DNA of 64,000 bases, taken from NCBI RefSeq assembly GCF_019186785.1, contig NZ_CP066557.1, positions 372,001 to 436,000 of the forward strand. The letters are read 5' to 3'. Positions 40,894 through 50,287 of the stretch are shown in pieces (the stretch's first letter is position 1; each line of letters begins with the position of its first letter). Below the pieces are notes generated by a model. It did no database searches. It saw only the letters and a program-made list of their open reading frames with translations, and had not been told where the DNA came from. A program made the translations under genes and the position numbers. This stretch comes from Neoehrlichia mikurensis (GTDB lineage: Bacteria > Pseudomonadota > Alphaproteobacteria > Rickettsiales > Anaplasmataceae).

Positions 40894-42184
40894 TATTCTT
40901 ACTTATCTTCATTTGATAATAACATTAAGTACAATTTATTTTAAATTTATCAGTAAGATACCATAATCATAGCATAATAAGACTTAAACATTATGTATAC
41001 TAAATTACAATAAGCACTTGTATTACACTTTAAATCTTAACTTACTTTCATTAATATTGTACTTATATAAAAACTCTTAATAAATTCACTAGCTTGATTA
41101 ACATTATATACCTTCATTAGATATATCATTCCTTCTCCTAACAGTACATATTTTTTACACTACTGTTAATTTTTACCTAAAATCAGCATTTATTACATTT
41201 GTAAAGTTAAAATTTAATATGTACATCAATACAAGAAATAAAGCACTTAAAAAATAATCCACTCATAAATAAGTATAGCACCATAAATAATATAATAAAA
41301 AGCTATCAGTAATAGATTATATATTGATTTTAATAATACATATCAAAAATTCACACTATACATTATATAATAACTTATAGTTACTAAATTATAACTATAT
41401 TTTAACATTTTATAATAAAGAATACTTTTAAATTATGGTATATATCTAGTAATATTTTACAGTAAAGCATACTCTTAAATTGCACTATAATCATGTTTTA
41501 ACATTTCATAATAAAGGATTCCTTAAAATTAATACTATAACCACATTAATTTATTATTCGCTTTAGAAATAATATCTAAATTTGTAATAATTATTACATT
41601 TTCCCATTTATATAAGAATATACATATTAGGAAATAATTCACTTTATAGCAAATAGCTAACATTTATTCTAAAAAAATCTTTATCCAAGCTGTATCAGAA
41701 CACTCATAAACACTACAAATACACACCTTTTAATTAAGAAAACCTTTAACATATAATTATAACTACTAAATACATAGCAGTTTAATTATCACAATAACTT
41801 CTACAAAACTTTAAAAAATAATCATTTTTACTCCCATAAAACAAAAAGTAATAACATATATAAAAAAACATTAGCATAATTACAAAACACTACCACAATA
41901 CCTATATATTATATTTATAATAGAGTTTATAGAGCGCAAAAACATGCAAATTTTATAAAAATATACAGACATTTCCTAATATCCTAAATTGGTATCATTA
42001 TCAATTGTATAAAACTCACACTGAAAAAGTAAATCCTAATTTAGTATAGAAGATAAAAAAATATTACTTAAAAAACACAGCAACCATACTATAAAATTTT
42101 GTGTCAACTAAATTAAATATGTTAATTAATTCAAATTTAACACTTAAATCTTATATCTTTATTTTTCATAACACAGGCATTTAA
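40894..42184. other. 1.3-kb AT-rich array spacer with degenerate leader repeats
   Basis: No gene is supported. Between 41400 and 41550 three degenerate copies of a roughly 50-bp unit occur, built as TTTAACATTT then ATAATAAAG, like the leaders of the array genes. TTTAACA recurs at 42136 before paralogue 3. This may be the site of lost array members. Confidence 0.5.
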
Positions 42185-42601
42185 ATGACAAATTTACAGC
42201 TATCAAATAGTGAAGCAACAAATAAGCATATGTTATCCGCCGATATTTTCTTAAATAATGTAGATTTAGAAGCTCTAAGTATTACAGATCAACAATATGA
42301 AATTCAAAACCCAGATTTTTATATCATATTTACTACTCCACAAAAATCACAAGAATATTTATCAGATAATAAATCCGCAAATGTTAGAATTCTATTTGAG
42401 GATCACACAATAAATCTCAACAATGTTGAGACGTTAGACAGCACAGTAAGCTTGCAGGATAAGGACTTTTATGCTGACATTAAACTACCTATTCAAGATT
42501 ATACATATGATGAAAAGCCCTTTACCGAACATACTAATATATCATATGGCCTTTCAAGAATATCAATAACAGATGATACATCTCCTATTATAAATATATA
42601 A
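42185..42601 (+). CDS. Array paralogue 3, unknown function
   Basis: A 138-residue member of the array family. Corresponding text is IFLNNVDLEALSITDQQYEI, then FEDHTINLNNVETLDSTVS, then LQDKDFYADIKL, then YTYDEKPFTEHTNIS. The order of elements is the same as in paralogues 2 and 5. It is acidic with no signal peptide or membrane segment. The start has AGG 7 bases upstream and TTTAACA about 45 bases upstream. A 13-bp hairpin begins 8 bases past the stop. Confidence 0.7.
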   Translation: MTNLQLSNSEATNKHMLSADIFLNNVDLEALSITDQQYEIQNPDFYIIFTTPQKSQEYLSDNKSANVRILFEDHTINLNNVETLDSTVSLQDKDFYADIKLPIQDYTYDEKPFTEHTNISYGLSRISITDDTSPIINI

Positions 42602-42608
42602 TAGAGCT

Positions 42609-42643
42609 TTTATAGCTACGGACTAATAAACCGTAGCTATAAA
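42609..42643 (+). terminator. Array hairpin 2 (AGCTACGG family)
   Basis: A perfect 13-bp stem (42609-42621 with 42631-42643) with a 9-base loop and the core AGCTACGG/CCGTAGCT. No T run follows, so it is not a textbook terminator. Confidence 0.6.
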
Positions 42644-43377
42644 TATAACAATAAACTTCGATTGTATATTTATAAATTCTTCAAGGAAAGCATTTGCAAA
42701 AATAATTTAGATAAAATCAACATTCACTCTAATATTCTGTACTCTTTTTTATCTTGTGAATGCACACTAATAAAAAGCATTTTGTAATATTATTAGAAAG
42801 ATGAAATCTTTAAAAAATATTAATAACATTAATTATAGAGAATAATTTTTTATTCATATAAAACCCTTATCAAAAAAATTAATTATTTTTACAATAAATA
42901 CATAATATCTATTAACAATAAGCTACTACAACATCTAATTTAAATCAACAATGCTTGTTGCTTATTACAACTATTTTTATTAATTAAGATATTTAAAAAA
43001 TATAAAATCAAACCTAACTAAAAACATCTAGATTCTTATTTAAAAAAACGTAAATGTATTACATAACGTAGCCATAATACGTAAGAAAGTAAACTTAATT
43101 CATATTATAACTTAATATAATAAAGAAAAATGCTCTTTGTGTCTAACCAAAAGTATATATACCTATATACATACAATACTACTATAACCTATCATATTAA
43201 ATATATTACTAATATATCTACTTTACTCTTGCTAAGCCAATAGTATAAACCTTACACATCATAAATCTATAAGTATTAATTTGATGTTCCCCATATGTAT
43301 AAATTTTATCATAATTTCATTAAAACTTAACATTTTGTACCTATATAGTTATGCTTCAAATAACAAAGGATATTAAT
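42644..43377. other. AT-rich array spacer
   Basis: About 730 bases with no gene. At 43326-43340 lies CTTAACATTTTGTAC, the leader element seen before other array genes and before the Asn-rich gene at 5.5 kb. Confidence 0.5.
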
Positions 43378-43905
43378 ATGATTGACTTACAGCATATACC
43401 ACACAATTCATCAAATAATATTGAAGATAGTTTTAATCTCATACCACAAATGTATTCAGAACTTTACTTAAAAAACTTTGACCTAGACAGTATCACTAAC
43501 AATAGCTGTCAGATGCATAATGATAAATTCAAATTTTCACTTAACAGTATCAACAATAATGCAAATATTAATATAGAATATAACAATGATGACACACATC
43601 ACGTATTATTGATCAAAAATGCAGCAGTATTATCAAGTTTTATAGATTTACACAATAAAGATTTTTATTTTGCATTTGAATTCAATCCTAAAGAAAGCAC
43701 TCAATTCCACAAATCTATTATTTCTAATAATTTTGTAATTTACAATGCTAATGATAATGACAGTTCAGAGTTAAGAGTACATAAGAACTATAAAGAATCT
43801 AATAATCCCATTACTCAACAGATTCAAAGCATAATAGATAATGATGAAATCATACAACAACATATAAGTCAAAACAATGACTCTACGCAGCAAAAAATAA
43901 TATAA
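43378..43905 (+). CDS. Array paralogue 4, unknown function
   Basis: A 175-residue member of the array family with a longer tail. Matching text is LYLKNFDLDSITNNSCQMHNDKF, then HHVLLIKNAAVLSSFIDLHNKDFYFAFEF. The last 50 residues are polar and rich in Asn, Gln and Ser (SNNPITQQIQSIIDND), unlike the other members. No signal peptide. ATG 43378 is chosen because AAAGG lies 9 bases upstream; the frame is open back to 43351. A hairpin of the array family follows 63 bases after the stop. Confidence 0.68.
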   Translation: MIDLQHIPHNSSNNIEDSFNLIPQMYSELYLKNFDLDSITNNSCQMHNDKFKFSLNSINNNANINIEYNNDDTHHVLLIKNAAVLSSFIDLHNKDFYFAFEFNPKESTQFHKSIISNNFVIYNANDNDSSELRVHKNYKESNNPITQQIQSIIDNDEIIQQHISQNNDSTQQKII

Positions 43906-43968
43906 GATCTTTAATACTAGTCACAAGTAAAAACTAAGTTATAATGGCTTTATACCAAATTAACTTAT

Positions 43969-43993
43969 AGCTACGGTTTTTTAAACCGTAGCT
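43969..43993 (+). terminator. Array hairpin 3 (AGCTACGG family)
   Basis: A perfect 11-bp stem AGCTACGGTTT/AAACCGTAGCT with a 3-base loop, after paralogue 4. It shares the core of the hairpins after paralogues 2 and 3. Confidence 0.62.
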
Positions 43994-44595
43994 CAAACTT
44001 AAAATAATAAATCTTCTATATAAAAAGAAATCTTTGACAGAAAAAAATATTAAATAAACTTCGAATATTAAATATACTCCAAATATATAACTGCTTAAAT
44101 TTATTAACTTTTTATATTAATATATCTTCAAACATTTTGTAAAACGGCATATATTTTTACAAGTAACAACATGATACATTATATCATATCTCTATTTATA
44201 TAAGTAAATTAGTAAAATGGTCTATTATATATTAGAAAAAGTACCTGCAATATTTATTTAATACAGTTAACTTATGAATAGTTATATAATTATTGACTAA
44301 GCATAGTAAAAACTATTTAACTTTTATTAAATGTCTTAAAGTACATATAAATTTTTAATACAGTAACCTCATTAATTATCAGGGGCCATTTATCAATAAA
44401 ATTAAATCACCCTCTGACATGTAAGTTTTATTACACTATTTTATCAAAAATCACACTACACAATATAATTTAAAATTTGTTTATACTACGAGAATTTTTT
44501 ATTCGCTAAATTTGATAAAGTCATGATATCTTCATAACAGTTTAATACTTATAACTTATATACTTATCATAACTTTAAAAAAACTACGGTATTAT
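43994..44595. other. AT-rich array spacer
   Basis: About 600 bases without a gene. CTACGG, half of the array hairpin core, occurs alone at 44583-44588 just before paralogue 5. Confidence 0.45.
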
Positions 44596-45063
44596 ATGGA
44601 TAACTTACAAACTGGTACATTATTACATGATCATAGTCCTCAAAATTACAGTGAAGAAATAGTACAAATACATACTCACATACATATAAAAAATATTGAT
44701 GTTAATAACATGAACATTGATAATAGTAATTTTACAGTACAAAATAAAGATTTTAGCACCACAATCAAGGATTGTAATTATAAAATACATAATCCCCATA
44801 TTACTTCTATCTTCAACAATGCAGAAGCTCCTACAAAAGTAGATATTAACTTCTACAATCACACATTAACTTTTAATGATGCAAATATAATAGCCATTAT
44901 AGACATGGACAATAAATCCTTTGACATGGATATTATATCTAATACAGATAATGTACAATATGACAATGAACGTACTGATCCTATTAATATACATGATAAT
45001 GACTCATATATATCAATGACACCAGAAACATTAAGAGAACTCTATCCAGAATATTTCATATGA
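44596..45063 (+). CDS. Array paralogue 5, unknown function
   Basis: A 155-residue member of the array family, closest by eye to paralogue 2. Matching text is IHIKNIDVNNMNIDNSNFTV, then FYNHTLTFNDANIIAIIDM, then DNKSFDMDIIS, then NVQYDNERTDPINIHDNDSYISMTP. The C-terminus TLRELYPEYFI parallels AGFLKNLPIN of paralogue 2. It is acidic with a His-rich stretch THIHIKN near residue 31 and has no signal peptide. The binding site is weak (ACGG 6 bases upstream). No array hairpin follows. Confidence 0.68.
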   Translation: MDNLQTGTLLHDHSPQNYSEEIVQIHTHIHIKNIDVNNMNIDNSNFTVQNKDFSTTIKDCNYKIHNPHITSIFNNAEAPTKVDINFYNHTLTFNDANIIAIIDMDNKSFDMDIISNTDNVQYDNERTDPINIHDNDSYISMTPETLRELYPEYFI

Positions 45064-45227
45064 ATAAGGAATAACAAACAATTATAATGCATTGCATAGT
45101 TAACAACACAAACTTAGAAATAGTGTTCCAGCATTAAACATAAAGCCAATTCCTAACTAAAATAAAACTATATACTATAATTGCAATATATAATTAAGTA
45201 GTCATTAAATATAATAAAAAAGAAATT

Positions 45228-45306
45228 TGGTCGGAATGATGGGATTCGAACCCACGACCTCCAGTCCCCCAGACTGACACGCTAACCCAAGCTGCGCTAC
45301 ATTCCG
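45228..45306 (-). tRNA. tRNA-Pro (GGG)
   Basis: On the minus strand the acceptor stem is CGGAATG/CATTCCG with discriminator A. The anticodon arm is TCAGT-CTGGGGG-ACTGG, giving anticodon GGG. The T arm is GTGGG-TTCGAAT-CCCAT. CCA follows directly at 45230-45228, which is either encoded or chance, since the other two tRNAs here lack it. Confidence 0.95.
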
Positions 45307-45811
45307 TTATATTAAGCAAAAAACTCTCTTAATCCCATATACTTACTTATATCATGGAATTAAATGTCTTAAGCAGCCATGTCATAAATACACATAAATT
45401 ATCATTATAAATCTTCAATATAGTTAACCTTACCACTATTTTATTCAAAATGTATCATAATAAAGCACGCAATAACTGTCTAATCAACATAGAACAAATA
45501 TTTACTATAACTTCACCTTAACCCATATTTTAAAAATGTATCATAATAAAGCACGCAATAACCACTTAATAATATCAACATAGAGCAAATTATTTTATTG
45601 AATAGTATAAACATTACATTCTTTATCCAATTTAATTATATATTTCACAAATATTTAAAAATCACATATCATTACTAAACTACGTATAAAAAATATCGTA
45701 AATACACAAAGACTAATCCATACTATTAAATTATAAGTATAAAATCAGACTTAATATGCGCTAAACTTTGCAGTTTTAATCTTACATATTGTTTTCTATT
45801 CTCACTATTCA
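45307..45811. repeat. Spacer with an imperfect 86-bp direct repeat
   Basis: A 30-base identical core (45447-45476 and 45533-45562, including ATAATAAAGCACGC) and flanking similarity (CAACATAGAACAAAT and CAACATAGAGCAAAT) show two copies of a unit of about 60 bases, 86 bases apart. No gene is supported in the spacer. Confidence 0.75.
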
Positions 45812-46171
45812 TTAAATTTTGTCTAACAAAAAGTCTCTTAATTTTATTATATCACTTAGCAAACTTAATAAAGTTTGCTTATCATCAATTAAACTTTTAT
45901 CATTAATCATATTCAGTCTTTGCTGAACTCCCTTAATAGTATATCCATTATCGTATAACCAATATTTTATTTTTTTAATTATTTCTATATTATTTTGATC
46001 ATATAACCTTCTTCCTCTACGTTTAATAGGATTAATTTGGCCAAATTTTCCTTCCCAAAACCTCAATACAGACTGCTCAACACCTATTATCTTTGCAACT
46101 TCCCCTATAGTATAAAGCTTTTTTTTATACTCCTGATATAATATCTCATTATTACATGCATTTTTTTTCAT
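45812..46171 (-). CDS. MerR-family transcriptional regulator
   Basis: A 119-residue DNA-binding protein. The winged helix-turn-helix of the MerR type spans about residues 15-85: YTIGEVAKIIGVEQSVLRFWEGKFGQINPIKRRGRRLYDQNNIEII then WLYDNGYTIKGVQQRLN. A short helical tail follows and no effector domain is present. In many alphaproteobacteria a MerR-type gene of this kind lies directly downstream of ihfA, as here: the ihfA TAA and this ATG overlap (TAATG), so they are translationally coupled. The regulated genes cannot be told from the window. Confidence 0.9.
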   Translation of the reverse strand: MKKNACNNEILYQEYKKKLYTIGEVAKIIGVEQSVLRFWEGKFGQINPIKRRGRRLYDQNNIEIIKKIKYWLYDNGYTIKGVQQRLNMINDKSLIDDKQTLLSLLSDIIKLRDFLLDKI

Positions 46172-46467
46172 TATGATTCATCAGAATTAATAAACTGCTT
46201 CACAAGTACAGAAGGATAAAATGAGATCGTATTATGTTCTTTTATTATAAAATTTTCTAAAGTTCTTGGATTGCGTCCAATACGTTCTTTTTTTTTATAT
46301 ACTTTAAAAGTTCCAAAAGAAGAAATCTTTAATATGTGTTCTTTTGTCAAAGATAACACCATTTCTTCCAAAATTTCCCCAACAATTGATAAAGAATCTT
46401 CTCGTGATAATCCAACTTCCTTATTAATGACTTCAGCAATTTTTGCTTTTGTGAGAGTTTGAGTCAT
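46171..46467 (-). CDS. ihfA: Integration host factor subunit alpha
   Basis: A 98-residue protein of the HU/IHF family of DNA-bending proteins. It opens TLTKAKIAEVINKEVGLSREDS, has the dimer core VGEILEEMVLSL, and the DNA-binding arm region ISSFGTFKVYKKKERIGRNPRTLENFIIKEHNTISFYPS with the conserved GRNP turn near residues 66-69. The arm text departs from E. coli IHF, but the T-L-T-K start and the coupled MerR gene favour the alpha subunit. It is likely nucleoid-associated and regulatory. Confidence 0.9.
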   Translation of the reverse strand: MTQTLTKAKIAEVINKEVGLSREDSLSIVGEILEEMVLSLTKEHILKISSFGTFKVYKKKERIGRNPRTLENFIIKEHNTISFYPSVLVKQFINSDES

Positions 46468-46526
46468 ATTTTATAAGCATTAATCCAAATTATGTAATTT
46501 TACATTATTTGCAAAAAGTATCAAGT

Positions 46527-47630
46527 TTATATATAGTTCGACTTATTACTTATATGTATAGACAATAACATGCCTATTAACACCATACTTGTTAATGTAA
46601 CACTACCCCCATACGATAAAAAAGGTAATGGAACACCAACAATTGGTAGCATACCTGTAACCATCCCTATATTAACTATAAAATGCATAAAAAAAAACAT
46701 AGATATACCTACAGCAACTAATTTATGAAAAGTATTCTCAGCACATAAAGCTATATATAATCCCGTATTAATAAGAAGACTATACAATACAAATAATATA
46801 ATAACACCAACGAAACCTCTTTCCTCACTAAATAGCGTAAATACAAAATCTGTTTGTTTTTCAGGTAAAAAACTCAACTGTGCTTGACTACCTTTAACAA
46901 AGCCTTTACCATATAATCTACCAGAGCCTATTGCTATTTGCGATTGCAATGTATTGTATCCAGAACCTAAAGGGTCTTTTTCAGGATGAAAAAAAGATAT
47001 AATTCTGCTTTTTTGATAAAAATGAAGAAAATTCCACATAACAGGTGAAACCCCTACAAGCACAATAAAAAATAATATTAAGTACCGGCTATTAACTGCA
47101 ATAAACATCACCAATAAAGATATTGCTAACATTATACTTGCTGTACCAAGATTGGGTTGCTTTAGAACTAATAATATAAGTGGCAACACAACTAGAATAC
47201 ACCCTACTATATTTTTAAGTTCCATTAATTGATAAAAATTTTTATCATAAAAATAACGGGCCAAAACAAATATTAAGGCAATCTTTGCAAATTCAGATGG
47301 TTGAAAATTAAATTTACCAAATCTAATCCATCTCGTTGCACCCATGACTGAAATTCCACACATATGAATTAACGATAACAAAATAAAAGCCATTACATAT
47401 ATATGATATACATACTTAATATACTTATCTACCTTTATACACGATATCATTACCACTAATGGAAGTGACAATATAAAAATATTTAATTGATGACTTGCAA
47501 AAGGAGTCCATTGTCCACCAGAAGCAGAATATTGTATGCTAATGCCTATTAAAAATAAGCATATGACATTCATTATTAAAAGATAGTTAATTTTTGACAA
47601 ATGTCTGATAACAATTTTATAAATTTTCAT
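46527..47630 (-). CDS. rodA: Rod-shape SEDS glycosyltransferase RodA
   Basis: RodA/FtsW (SEDS) proteins polymerise lipid II with a partner PBP2. The 367-residue protein has about ten membrane segments. Landmarks are GATRWIRFGKFNFQPSEFAKIALI near 97-120, KQPNLGTASIMLA near 156-168 with the catalytic-region Asn/Gly, QSQIAIGSGRLYGKGFVKGSQAQLSFLPEKQTDFVFTLFSEERGF near 230-274, and GMLPIVGVPLPFLSYGGS near 328-345. These match RodA better than FtsW (GMLP and SYGGS). It shows an active elongation-type wall enzyme is kept in an organism with a reduced wall. A 36-bp stretch of its 5' end recurs upstream. Confidence 0.94.
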   Translation of the reverse strand: MKIYKIVIRHLSKINYLLIMNVICLFLIGISIQYSASGGQWTPFASHQLNIFILSLPLVVMISCIKVDKYIKYVYHIYVMAFILLSLIHMCGISVMGATRWIRFGKFNFQPSEFAKIALIFVLARYFYDKNFYQLMELKNIVGCILVVLPLILLVLKQPNLGTASIMLAISLLVMFIAVNSRYLILFFIVLVGVSPVMWNFLHFYQKSRIISFFHPEKDPLGSGYNTLQSQIAIGSGRLYGKGFVKGSQAQLSFLPEKQTDFVFTLFSEERGFVGVIILFVLYSLLINTGLYIALCAENTFHKLVAVGISMFFFMHFIVNIGMVTGMLPIVGVPLPFLSYGGSVTLTSMVLIGMLLSIHISNKSNYI

Positions 47631-47742
47631 TACAAAAACAGTAATTAGATTAGAAATACTATATCAACTATTAAAATATAGCTAATTTTCAGTAAATTTT
47701 TTATAGCAACTTTACAAATTTTCATTACAGAAATAATAATTA
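47611..47742. repeat. Direct repeat at the rodA 5' end
   Basis: The stretch 47611-47646, covering the rodA start codon region, recurs imperfectly at 47708-47742 (AAATTTTCATTACA and the flanking TAATTA shared). The offset is about 97 bases. It lies in the divergent region between rodA and the thioredoxin-like gene. Confidence 0.65.
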
Positions 47743-47824
47743 TATATTGGTATCATAGTAAAAAATCTTGTCAGTTATTTATTTAAGATTCATAATAAGT
47801 AGCATGTCAATATAGTTACTAACA

Positions 47825-48382
47825 ATGAAATACATTATTAATATACTCAGCAACAGGTACTTTATTATCATCTTTTGTATTACATCTATTATCACATTTA
47901 TTGCAATAAATAACTTTTCGTTCGATATAGAAGGCATACATAACAAACCTATAGTAATACAGGAAATTAACTCTGATCAATCTCTTTTAAAATTAATGTC
48001 ACATATAAATTCAGACATTACACTTTTAACATTATACACATCCTGGTGCAGAAGTTGTATACAAAAAATTCCAGAAATTAACAAATTCCTTGAAAATAAT
48101 AAAAAAATCATCCCTGTTATGATATCGCTAGATGAAAATAAAAACAAACTAATATCTTTTTTACAAGAACAGAAAAAAATAAACTTCATTCCATATAACA
48201 TTACACCTATTTACATAAAGAAATTATTATATGCATTAATGAGTAAAGGAATATATTTTGATGGTAAAATACCTTATATTGCAATTCTTAGCAGTAATAC
48301 TGCTCCTATAACAAACATTACTAATATAAATCAAATGAATACTTACATAGAAAAAATTATAAATAAACAACATGATAAATAG
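47825..48382 (+). CDS. Membrane-anchored thioredoxin-like protein (TlpA type)
   Basis: A 185-residue protein with an N-terminal membrane segment (IIIFCITSIITFIAI, residues about 13-27), which places the rest in the periplasm. A thioredoxin fold follows with the redox motif TSWCRSCIQKIPEINKFL near residues 72-89, active-site Cys pair WCRSC, and a late cis-Pro candidate in GKIPYIAIL near 145-153. It is likely a thiol-disulfide reductase or maturation factor for cytochrome c or envelope proteins. It overlaps purE by 11 bases, so the two genes are one operon, although their functions look unrelated. Confidence 0.82.
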   Translation: MKYIINILSNRYFIIIFCITSIITFIAINNFSFDIEGIHNKPIVIQEINSDQSLLKLMSHINSDITLLTLYTSWCRSCIQKIPEINKFLENNKKIIPVMISLDENKNKLISFLQEQKKINFIPYNITPIYIKKLLYALMSKGIYFDGKIPYIAILSSNTAPITNITNINQMNTYIEKIINKQHDK

Positions 48383-48872
48383 TATAAAGGACAAAGATGT
48401 TGCAATAATAATGGGTAGTCAGTCAGATTTCCCAACAATGAATAATGCAATATGTATATTAAAGGAATTAGATATCACGTTTACAGCCCTTATAGTGTCT
48501 GCACATAGAACACCAGACAGACTATATAATTTTGCAAAATCAGCACAAAGTATAGGACTCAAAATCATTATAGCTGGAGCAGGTGGCGCAGCTCATTTAC
48601 CAGGAATGGTTGCATCACTTACTACAATTCCAGTAATAGGAGTGCCTATAAAAAGTAAATTATTAAATGGAATAGATAGTCTATTATCCATTGTTCAAAT
48701 GCCTAAAGGCACACCTGTTGCAACAATGGCTATAGGTCCTCAAGGAGCAGCAAACGCTGCATTGATGGCAGCATCCATTTTAGGTTTGAATAATCACAAG
48801 ATCTCTAATAAGCTTACACAATGGAAAAATAAACTTTCATCCGACATAGCTGTGTACCCACTTACAATGTAA
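48372..48872 (+). CDS. purE: N5-carboxyaminoimidazole ribonucleotide mutase
   Basis: PurE converts N5-CAIR to CAIR in purine synthesis. The 166-residue protein has the substrate loop IIMGSQSDFPTM near residues 13-24, the family text SAHRTPDRLYNFA near 42-54 with the catalytic His, and the AGAGGAAHLPGMVASLTTIPVIGVP block near 66-90. LLSIVQMPKGTPVATMAIG completes the signature. It overlaps the thioredoxin-like gene by 11 bases. Purine synthesis is kept in Ehrlichia, unlike Rickettsia, which supports the genus call. Confidence 0.97.
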   Translation: MINSIKDKDVAIIMGSQSDFPTMNNAICILKELDITFTALIVSAHRTPDRLYNFAKSAQSIGLKIIIAGAGGAAHLPGMVASLTTIPVIGVPIKSKLLNGIDSLLSIVQMPKGTPVATMAIGPQGAANAALMAASILGLNNHKISNKLTQWKNKLSSDIAVYPLTM

Positions 48873-49564
48873 TAAACTATGTATAAATTTATAAATCTTC
48901 AATTCCGTACGTACTTTTTATAACCTAATATTCTGTATATATTTGCTTTACATGTTAGTAGATATATAAAATCTCACATAAGACATATAGACTATACAAT
49001 ATAATGTTCTACTTCAATAAATAAAATAATATCCTTAATATAACAATCGCTTCTAATGAATATTTCATAACTTTAAAATAAAAGACATATTTTACTTTAT
49101 AATGCGACCTATAACTCTACTAAATAATACCGATATACTACATTTTTCAACTTAAATCTGAAAATTGGTATATAATGCATATGCTAAGTAAATAACTTTT
49201 TGCTAGAAATCTACACAAATTGCATAATGACACTAATAAATTATCTCAGCATAATAAAAATATTCATTATTTTAACAATATTACTTATATAAAGTTTTTT
49301 ATTTCAAAAGCAATCATTACCAATACAATATATACCACCCTTCTTAAATGCAAGATAATATAAGATTGGTAATCACTTGTATAATATCCTAAAATTTATT
49401 ACAAAATAAATTTTCTAGTTATTCTGTAAAATTAAAAATCCTACATAGGATATATCATATATATCCATATTATCAACATTGTTATTGATGATAAGCTTAT
49501 TATCTGATAATGTTATACTTTAGTGTTTATAGACTTATAGATTAATTTCCTTAGAGCAAAATAA
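48873..49564. other. AT-rich spacer upstream of ispD
   Basis: About 690 bases. A palindrome ATTATC-T-GATAAT lies at 49498-49510 and is followed by TATACT at 49514, a possible -10 box without a good -35. No gene is seen. Confidence 0.4.
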
Positions 49565-50287
49565 GTGACAACAATTGCCATAATTATCGTTGCTTCAGGC
49601 GTAGGTAGCAGATGTAAAAATATTACTTTACCTAAACAATATAGTTTACTAAGCAATCATTCAGTTCTTCATCATACAATAAGTAGTATTCTATACCACC
49701 CTGCTATTAATTACATACAGGTTATAATTAAAAAGGATCACAAATATTTATATGACAGTGTTGTTTCTAATATTTATAATAAAAAAATTTTACCACCTAT
49801 ATATGGTGGGAATAGAAGACAAGATTCTGTAAGATTAGGACTGCAAGGTATAGCACATATTAAACCTGATTTTGTGCTTATACATGATGCATGCCGTCCT
49901 TTTATAACACATGATTTGGTTAATAACATTATAAAAATGCTAGATCAATATGAAGGAGCTGTACCAGTACTATCAATTAACGAAACTATTAAAATAGTAC
50001 ATAACAATATTATTATCAATAGCATCAATAGAGACTCAGTAAAAATTATACAAACCCCCCAAGCTTATCAATACCAAAACATATTAACTTGCCATGAACG
50101 AATATATGCAACAGATCCACATAAAGAATTTACTGACGACTTATCTATCATGCTAGATTATAATATCACTGTCGCAACAGTGAAAGGACACCCTGACAAT
50201 ATTAAGATTACTACTTTTGAAGATTTATGTAGAGCAAGAATATACGTTTACAACAATTTATCTATAATCAAGAAATCAAATATATAA
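49565..50287 (+). CDS. ispD: 2-C-methyl-D-erythritol 4-phosphate cytidylyltransferase
   Basis: IspD attaches CMP to MEP in the non-mevalonate isoprenoid pathway. The 240-residue protein has the nucleotide-binding loop IIVASGVGSRCKNITLPKQY at residues 7-26 (A/S in place of the more common AGxG, Arg and Lys kept), GGNRRQDSVRLGL near 79-91, and LIHDACRPFI near 103-112. The tail HPDNIKITTFEDL is as in the family. The start is GTG at 49565 with a weak TTAGAG site. ispF, two steps on in the same pathway, follows 573 bases downstream on the same strand. Confidence 0.95.
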   Translation: MTTIAIIIVASGVGSRCKNITLPKQYSLLSNHSVLHHTISSILYHPAINYIQVIIKKDHKYLYDSVVSNIYNKKILPPIYGGNRRQDSVRLGLQGIAHIKPDFVLIHDACRPFITHDLVNNIIKMLDQYEGAVPVLSINETIKIVHNNIIINSINRDSVKIIQTPQAYQYQNILTCHERIYATDPHKEFTDDLSIMLDYNITVATVKGHPDNIKITTFEDLCRARIYVYNNLSIIKKSNI

